Below, piece after piece: positions 60,699-64,000 of a stretch of DNA of 64,000 nt. A program made the translations under genes and the position numbers. The DNA is from Bacillus sp. CECT 9360. Lineage in GTDB: Bacteria > Bacillota > Bacilli > Bacillales > DSM-1321. The DNA lies in assembly GCF_918741275.1 (NCBI RefSeq), contig NZ_CAKKNA010000004.1, positions 248,001-312,000 on the forward strand. Direction: 5' to 3'. Every line of letters starts with the position of its first letter. Within the stretch, counting starts at the first letter, position 1. The notes beneath the pieces were generated by a model. It was not told the origin of the DNA. It made no database searches and was given only the letters and a program-made list of their open reading frames with translations.

Positions 60699-61901
60699 TT
60701 ATTTACAATTGACTAATGTATTATCGCTTAATGTCACATTTCGTATTGGGCTGGCGAAGTAAATGCCATTGGACCCGTTTTCTAAATGATTGCCGGTAAT
60801 GGTTAAGTCTGAGATGGCTTTTGTTCGGTTTCCAACACTATTAACTCGAATTAATGGATTTGTACGATATCTGGAGGTAAATCCGTTTTCCAGTTTGTTG
60901 TTTCTAATCGTAACATTGTGTGCACTATCGATGTCGATAGCCGCAGAATAGCTTCCGCTTCCACTAATTGTATTGTCTTCTATTAATATATCGCTCGCAT
61001 AAACCGAAATCGCGGAAAACATATCATGGGTATTCGTTTCAGCATAGGTTTGATAATGGTTGTTTCCGTTAAATGAATTGATGATGGTGTTACCCGTTAT
61101 GACAGCGCCGGGATCTTGAATCTTGATTGCACGTTTGTGGTTATTCTCGAATTTGTTATTTTTAATTGTGAGAGTTACTTTTTGTTTAAAATTTTGGACA
61201 TTGATCCCATCCCCATCATCTTTTGGACCGATTCCATCAAATAATGAATCCTGGATAACGATATTTTCAGGTGCCTTTTCAGGTTTGCTGACTGAATAAG
61301 GCATGATGAAAACTCCTCTTGCAACATAGTGGTTTCCGGACGATTTTACAGGCACCCTTGAATAGATGTTTTTAATCGTAGATCTATCGATTGTAATATT
61401 TTTAGTATTTCCAAAGATACGAACACCGGATGGGATTGGATGATTATGTAGCTTGGGATTGCTGGTGGAGAAATTTTGGATTGTTGTATTCTGAATCAAA
61501 ATATTCTCAGAACCCATTGATATATAAATGCCGGTTAATACTTTATCGATCCCATCTATCGTGAGGTTTGATATTTTTATGTTACTTCCTTTTAGGATCA
61601 TACAAGTACGCGTTTCGCCTCGAGCCTGTAATACAGCTCCTTGGCCCTGAAGAGAAATGTTACTCGGAAGGTTCAAAGATTTTATCATATATGTACCTTC
61701 AGGAAAAATTACGGTTTTCCCTGCTGATGAGTTAATCGCTTGTTGGATGGCCTGAGTATCGTCAGTAACCCCGTCACCTCTCGCGCCAAATTGTTGCACA
61801 TTTACTGTTTCAACACCATTAGCTAAAGAAATATTGTAAAAAATCGTAGAAAGTGTAAGCAAGATGACGATAGATAATAGTGCTAATTTCCATTTCCCCA
61901 T
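60699..61901 (-). CDS. Secreted right-handed beta-helix protein (pectate lyase 3-like), tandem copy B
   Basis: The 400-residue protein has a signal peptide (about 1-28), then FGARGDGVTDDTQAIQQAI and beta-helix repeats, including the same landmarks as copy A in the same order: FDGIGPKDDGDGI, FENNHKRAIKIQDPGAVITG, and ISGSGSYSAAIDID. This indicates tandem duplication followed by divergence. GGAGG precedes the ATG. It is the first gene of the two-gene operon. Function is as for copy A. Confidence 0.82.
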   Translation of the reverse strand: MGKWKLALLSIVILLTLSTIFYNISLANGVETVNVQQFGARGDGVTDDTQAIQQAINSSAGKTVIFPEGTYMIKSLNLPSNISLQGQGAVLQARGETRTCMILKGSNIKISNLTIDGIDKVLTGIYISMGSENILIQNTTIQNFSTSNPKLHNHPIPSGVRIFGNTKNITIDRSTIKNIYSRVPVKSSGNHYVARGVFIMPYSVSKPEKAPENIVIQDSLFDGIGPKDDGDGINVQNFKQKVTLTIKNNKFENNHKRAIKIQDPGAVITGNTIINSFNGNNHYQTYAETNTHDMFSAISVYASDILIEDNTISGSGSYSAAIDIDSAHNVTIRNNKLENGFTSRYRTNPLIRVNSVGNRTKAISDLTITGNHLENGSNGIYFASPIRNVTLSDNTLVNCK

Positions 61902-62100
61902 TTATTAATCCTCCGTTTGGCCTAGATAATTATGTCTTACTACTATATATCGACAAATTCTGAGATTTTTTGAGAATAACTTCCTATCTTTATATTCTAC
62001 TGGTACAGAGACTGAGCTTACAATATCAACTTTCAATTAATTTATGATTCGTTGTCTCTTGAAAAATAGGTATAGATCAAGGTGAAATCATAAAAAAACA

Positions 62101-62142
62101 AAAAGAGACTCAAAGTCGCTATAGCGACTTTGAGTCTCTTTT
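62101..62142 (-). terminator. Terminator of the CWB2 protein gene
   Basis: A perfect 42-bp palindrome (AAAAGAGACTCAAAGTCGCT and its complement) with T-rich flank on the minus-strand side. It lies 9 bases after the CWB2 stop codon. Confidence 0.92.
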
Positions 62143-62151
62143 ATTAATCAA

Positions 62152-63843
62152 TCAAGGAAGGAGGTCAAATAACTGTCTTTCAGTACCTTCAGACACTGAT
62201 CCAGTTCCACCGAAGATATACATGTGATCCGTTTCATCGGTATTGTCCATCAAGTAGGCTTGAACCTTTCCTTCAAGTTTGTTTGTGGTCGTTAATAGAA
62301 TGGGTGCTCCAAAATAATTGGCAAGAGGTGCACCGGATAGTGCATCCGGGAATAGATCGCCTCTAGCAAACGTAACCATACCCAAGTCCATTCCAAAATT
62401 TTCGATCCCATATTCTGCGACATTAATGGCTACTTCATAACGATCTTTCCCGCTAATCCGTTCTATATGAGATCCTTTGCTTATTTCTCCCAGCTTCTTT
62501 AACACTGAATCTTTCACGGTTGCAGGCCCGCCTACTACAATGAAATTTTCAATCTCTGGGTGGCTTTTGATAAATGCTTGAATGGAATCAGGAATAGAAC
62601 CGGATTTAACTGGTAAAATCGGCATACCTTCTAAACCGGCAATCCCGGAGGCAGAGAGAGCATCTGGAAAGACTTCGCCGCTTGCGATGATCGCTGTGTC
62701 TGATCCCATATTATCGGATACTTGTTCTGCTACACCTGCAGCGACCTCGAAACGGTCCCGGCCGCCAATTCTTTCAATCTCTGTAACACCAAGTTTCTCT
62801 AGCTCAGCTTCAACTGCAGTTGAAACAGATCCGGTTCCGCCAAGAATAATGGCACGCTCGGCTTCCAAAGCCGAAATTTCATTTTTCACTGTCTCAGGAA
62901 GTGTTTTTGTCTGAGTTAACAGAATGGGAGCTTCTTCTGCTGAAGCAAGAGGCCCGCCGGCCAAGGCATCAGGGAACATATCTCCTCTCGCTATGATAAC
63001 TGTGCCGCTCATTTGCCCCAAACCTTGCAGTTCACTGCTTATTTTACTTGAAACTGCATATCTATCTTTTCCGTCGATACGTGAAATACCTGGAAGGGTA
63101 ATAAAATAATTCGTAATGACAGAATTCCCTGCTTGGTTAGAGGCATACAAGGTGATGTCATTATAACCTTTTGTTAAATCTGCCTCATGGTCAAATTTCC
63201 CCTCGTTTACTGTCAATGAATGTTCTCCATTATTATCGTACAGCATCACAGAGCTTGCGTTGGTTGTGCCCGCTACCTGTAGTTTAGGAGAAGCTCCTTT
63301 GGACAATCGAGTTTCTTGTTTTGCGGGTGCTGTAATTTCTAATCCTGGAAGAGTAGTGTCAGGCGCTTGTGAAAAAGTCCCATTTAGCGAAAAGTCATAC
63401 TCTTTCGTTTGGGCGTTCTCGCTAATTACTACAAATCCGTAGGTTCCGGCTGTTAAAGTATATGTGTCAGGGCTAGTTTCATCAGCGATTTCCTCAGTAG
63501 CACGATTATAAATAAGATAAGAAAGTTCATCTGTTGCTTGATGATTGGTTTTTACAGTAAAAACCCCGCCGTTTGTCGTAAACTGGTATTCATGCATACG
63601 AAACATATCTATTTGTTGCTTGTAGGTAACTGCTTCTGGGATTGTTTGTTCCGAGGAAGAAGACGCTGGTACAGCAACTGCTTCTGTATTGTTTTCGGTG
63701 AGCTCGTTTACAGCTTGAAGCTTGTTAATAGCTGATTCGTCATGGCTTTCTCCATGAACAGTTGGAACAATGAAGTAAGAAGTTAACAAAGACACAGCAG
63801 CAATGGCGGAAATTAATTTCGGTATCGCTTTCAATTCGTACAC
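62152..63843 (-). CDS. Secreted protein with three cell wall-binding repeat 2 (CWB2) domains
   Basis: The 563-residue protein has a signal peptide (about 1-31), a PPC-like segment (about 75-160), a short Ig-like region and three CWB2 repeats (about 255-350, 355-455, 457-563). Each CWB2 repeat starts with R-(I/D)-(D/G/S)-G-(K/R)-(D/R)-R-(Y/F)-(A/E) and holds a FPDALS/FPDALA core and GGTGSVS or VVGGPATV strand. Three tandem CWB2 units form the non-covalent wall anchor known in Clostridioides and Bacillus. AAGGGG upstream suits a TTG at 63834 better than the GTG at 63843. No catalytic domain is present. Confidence 0.88.
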   Translation of the reverse strand: MYELKAIPKLISAIAAVSLLTSYFIVPTVHGESHDESAINKLQAVNELTENNTEAVAVPASSSSEQTIPEAVTYKQQIDMFRMHEYQFTTNGGVFTVKTNHQATDELSYLIYNRATEEIADETSPDTYTLTAGTYGFVVISENAQTKEYDFSLNGTFSQAPDTTLPGLEITAPAKQETRLSKGASPKLQVAGTTNASSVMLYDNNGEHSLTVNEGKFDHEADLTKGYNDITLYASNQAGNSVITNYFITLPGISRIDGKDRYAVSSKISSELQGLGQMSGTVIIARGDMFPDALAGGPLASAEEAPILLTQTKTLPETVKNEISALEAERAIILGGTGSVSTAVEAELEKLGVTEIERIGGRDRFEVAAGVAEQVSDNMGSDTAIIASGEVFPDALSASGIAGLEGMPILPVKSGSIPDSIQAFIKSHPEIENFIVVGGPATVKDSVLKKLGEISKGSHIERISGKDRYEVAINVAEYGIENFGMDLGMVTFARGDLFPDALSGAPLANYFGAPILLTTTNKLEGKVQAYLMDNTDETDHMYIFGGTGSVSEGTERQLFDLLP

Positions 63844-63965
63844 AGCCCCTTAATGAAATGTATTAGTAATCTATCTAATATTAGGATAAAAGGACACAAA
63901 AGAAATGAGACTAAAAGACTATAATTATATGGAAATATATGGACTAATCTCACCTTGTTCTGTAA

Positions 63966-63997
63966 ACAAAAACTGACCTGTCAAGGTCAGTTTTTAT
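63966..63997. terminator. Terminator near the right edge
   Basis: AACTGACCT and AGGTCAGTT form a 9-bp stem around GTCA with A- and T-runs on the two sides. Presumably it ends a gene beyond the window edge. Confidence 0.75.
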
Positions 63998-64000
63998 CTC

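Noticed and set aside
1..64000. rRNA or tRNA genes
   Set aside because: No cloverleaf with TTCGAATC-type T-arm or rRNA signature was recognised on either strand.

Overview
The window reads as chromosome of a low-to-moderate GC, endospore-forming member of the Bacillaceae (Bacillus sensu lato). The signs are strong AGGAGG-type ribosome binding sites, frequent GTG/TTG starts, homologues of Bacillus subtilis YwqA/YwqB, PbpC, PgcA, YhgE and YdaF, a KinB-type sporulation kinase, sigma-D-type and CodY-type motifs, and an SbsC-type S-layer gene family. Species cannot be fixed from the sequence. I saw no rRNA or tRNA genes and no CRISPR array.

Layout. 0-7 kb: the tail of an unknown gene, a small membrane protein, and a five-gene peptide ABC transporter operon (ATPase, ATPase, binding lipoprotein, two permeases), the gene order of B. 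subtilis app. 7-8.1 kb: a 1.1-kb array of short repeats. 8.1-12.7 kb: the minus-strand ywqB-ywqA pair (SWIM zinc finger plus SNF2 helicase). 13.5-15.9 kb: an AbrB-type antitoxin/Doc toxin pair and a CorA-like protein. 16-19.1 kb: a sigma-D-promoted cluster of chemoreceptor, HD-GYP c-di-GMP phosphodiesterase and CheW. 19-25 kb: acetyltransferase, a short repeat array, AI-2E family transporter, class B PBP (pbpC) and a PAS histidine kinase. 25.2-26.6 kb: a c-di-GMP-I riboswitch with a visible terminator/antiterminator platform, followed by two small unknown proteins and a DNA-binding protein. 26.8-27.6 kb: a second large repeat array, then kinB-like (minus), an AlkD-like protein and pgcA.

From 32 kb to the right edge the window is a cell-surface and secretome island. 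It holds an HtrA-like protease, PPC/Ig-like secreted protein, YhgE/Pip protein, two subtilases, two NlpC/P60 endopeptidases, a beta-propeller protein, three SbsC-related S-layer proteins, a V8-like protease with a divergent trio of small cysteine-containing genes, an acyltransferase-3, two tandem beta-helix proteins and a triple-CWB2 protein. Mobile or decayed DNA sits among these at 40.3-41.0 kb (IS1182-type relic with a nested GC-rich MITE-like repeat), 43.2-44.5 kb (two broken genes) and 50.2-50.8 kb (integrase and DUF927 fragments fused).

Two observations stand out. First, three sequence-unrelated arrays with the same roughly 20-bp period (7.0-8.1, 19.8-19.9 and 26.8-27.6 kb) each lie exactly between the 3' ends of convergent genes. 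Second, a c-di-GMP-I riboswitch predicted to be an OFF switch controls an operon of unknown function, about 6 kb from a c-di-GMP-degrading HD-GYP gene in a motility-type regulon.
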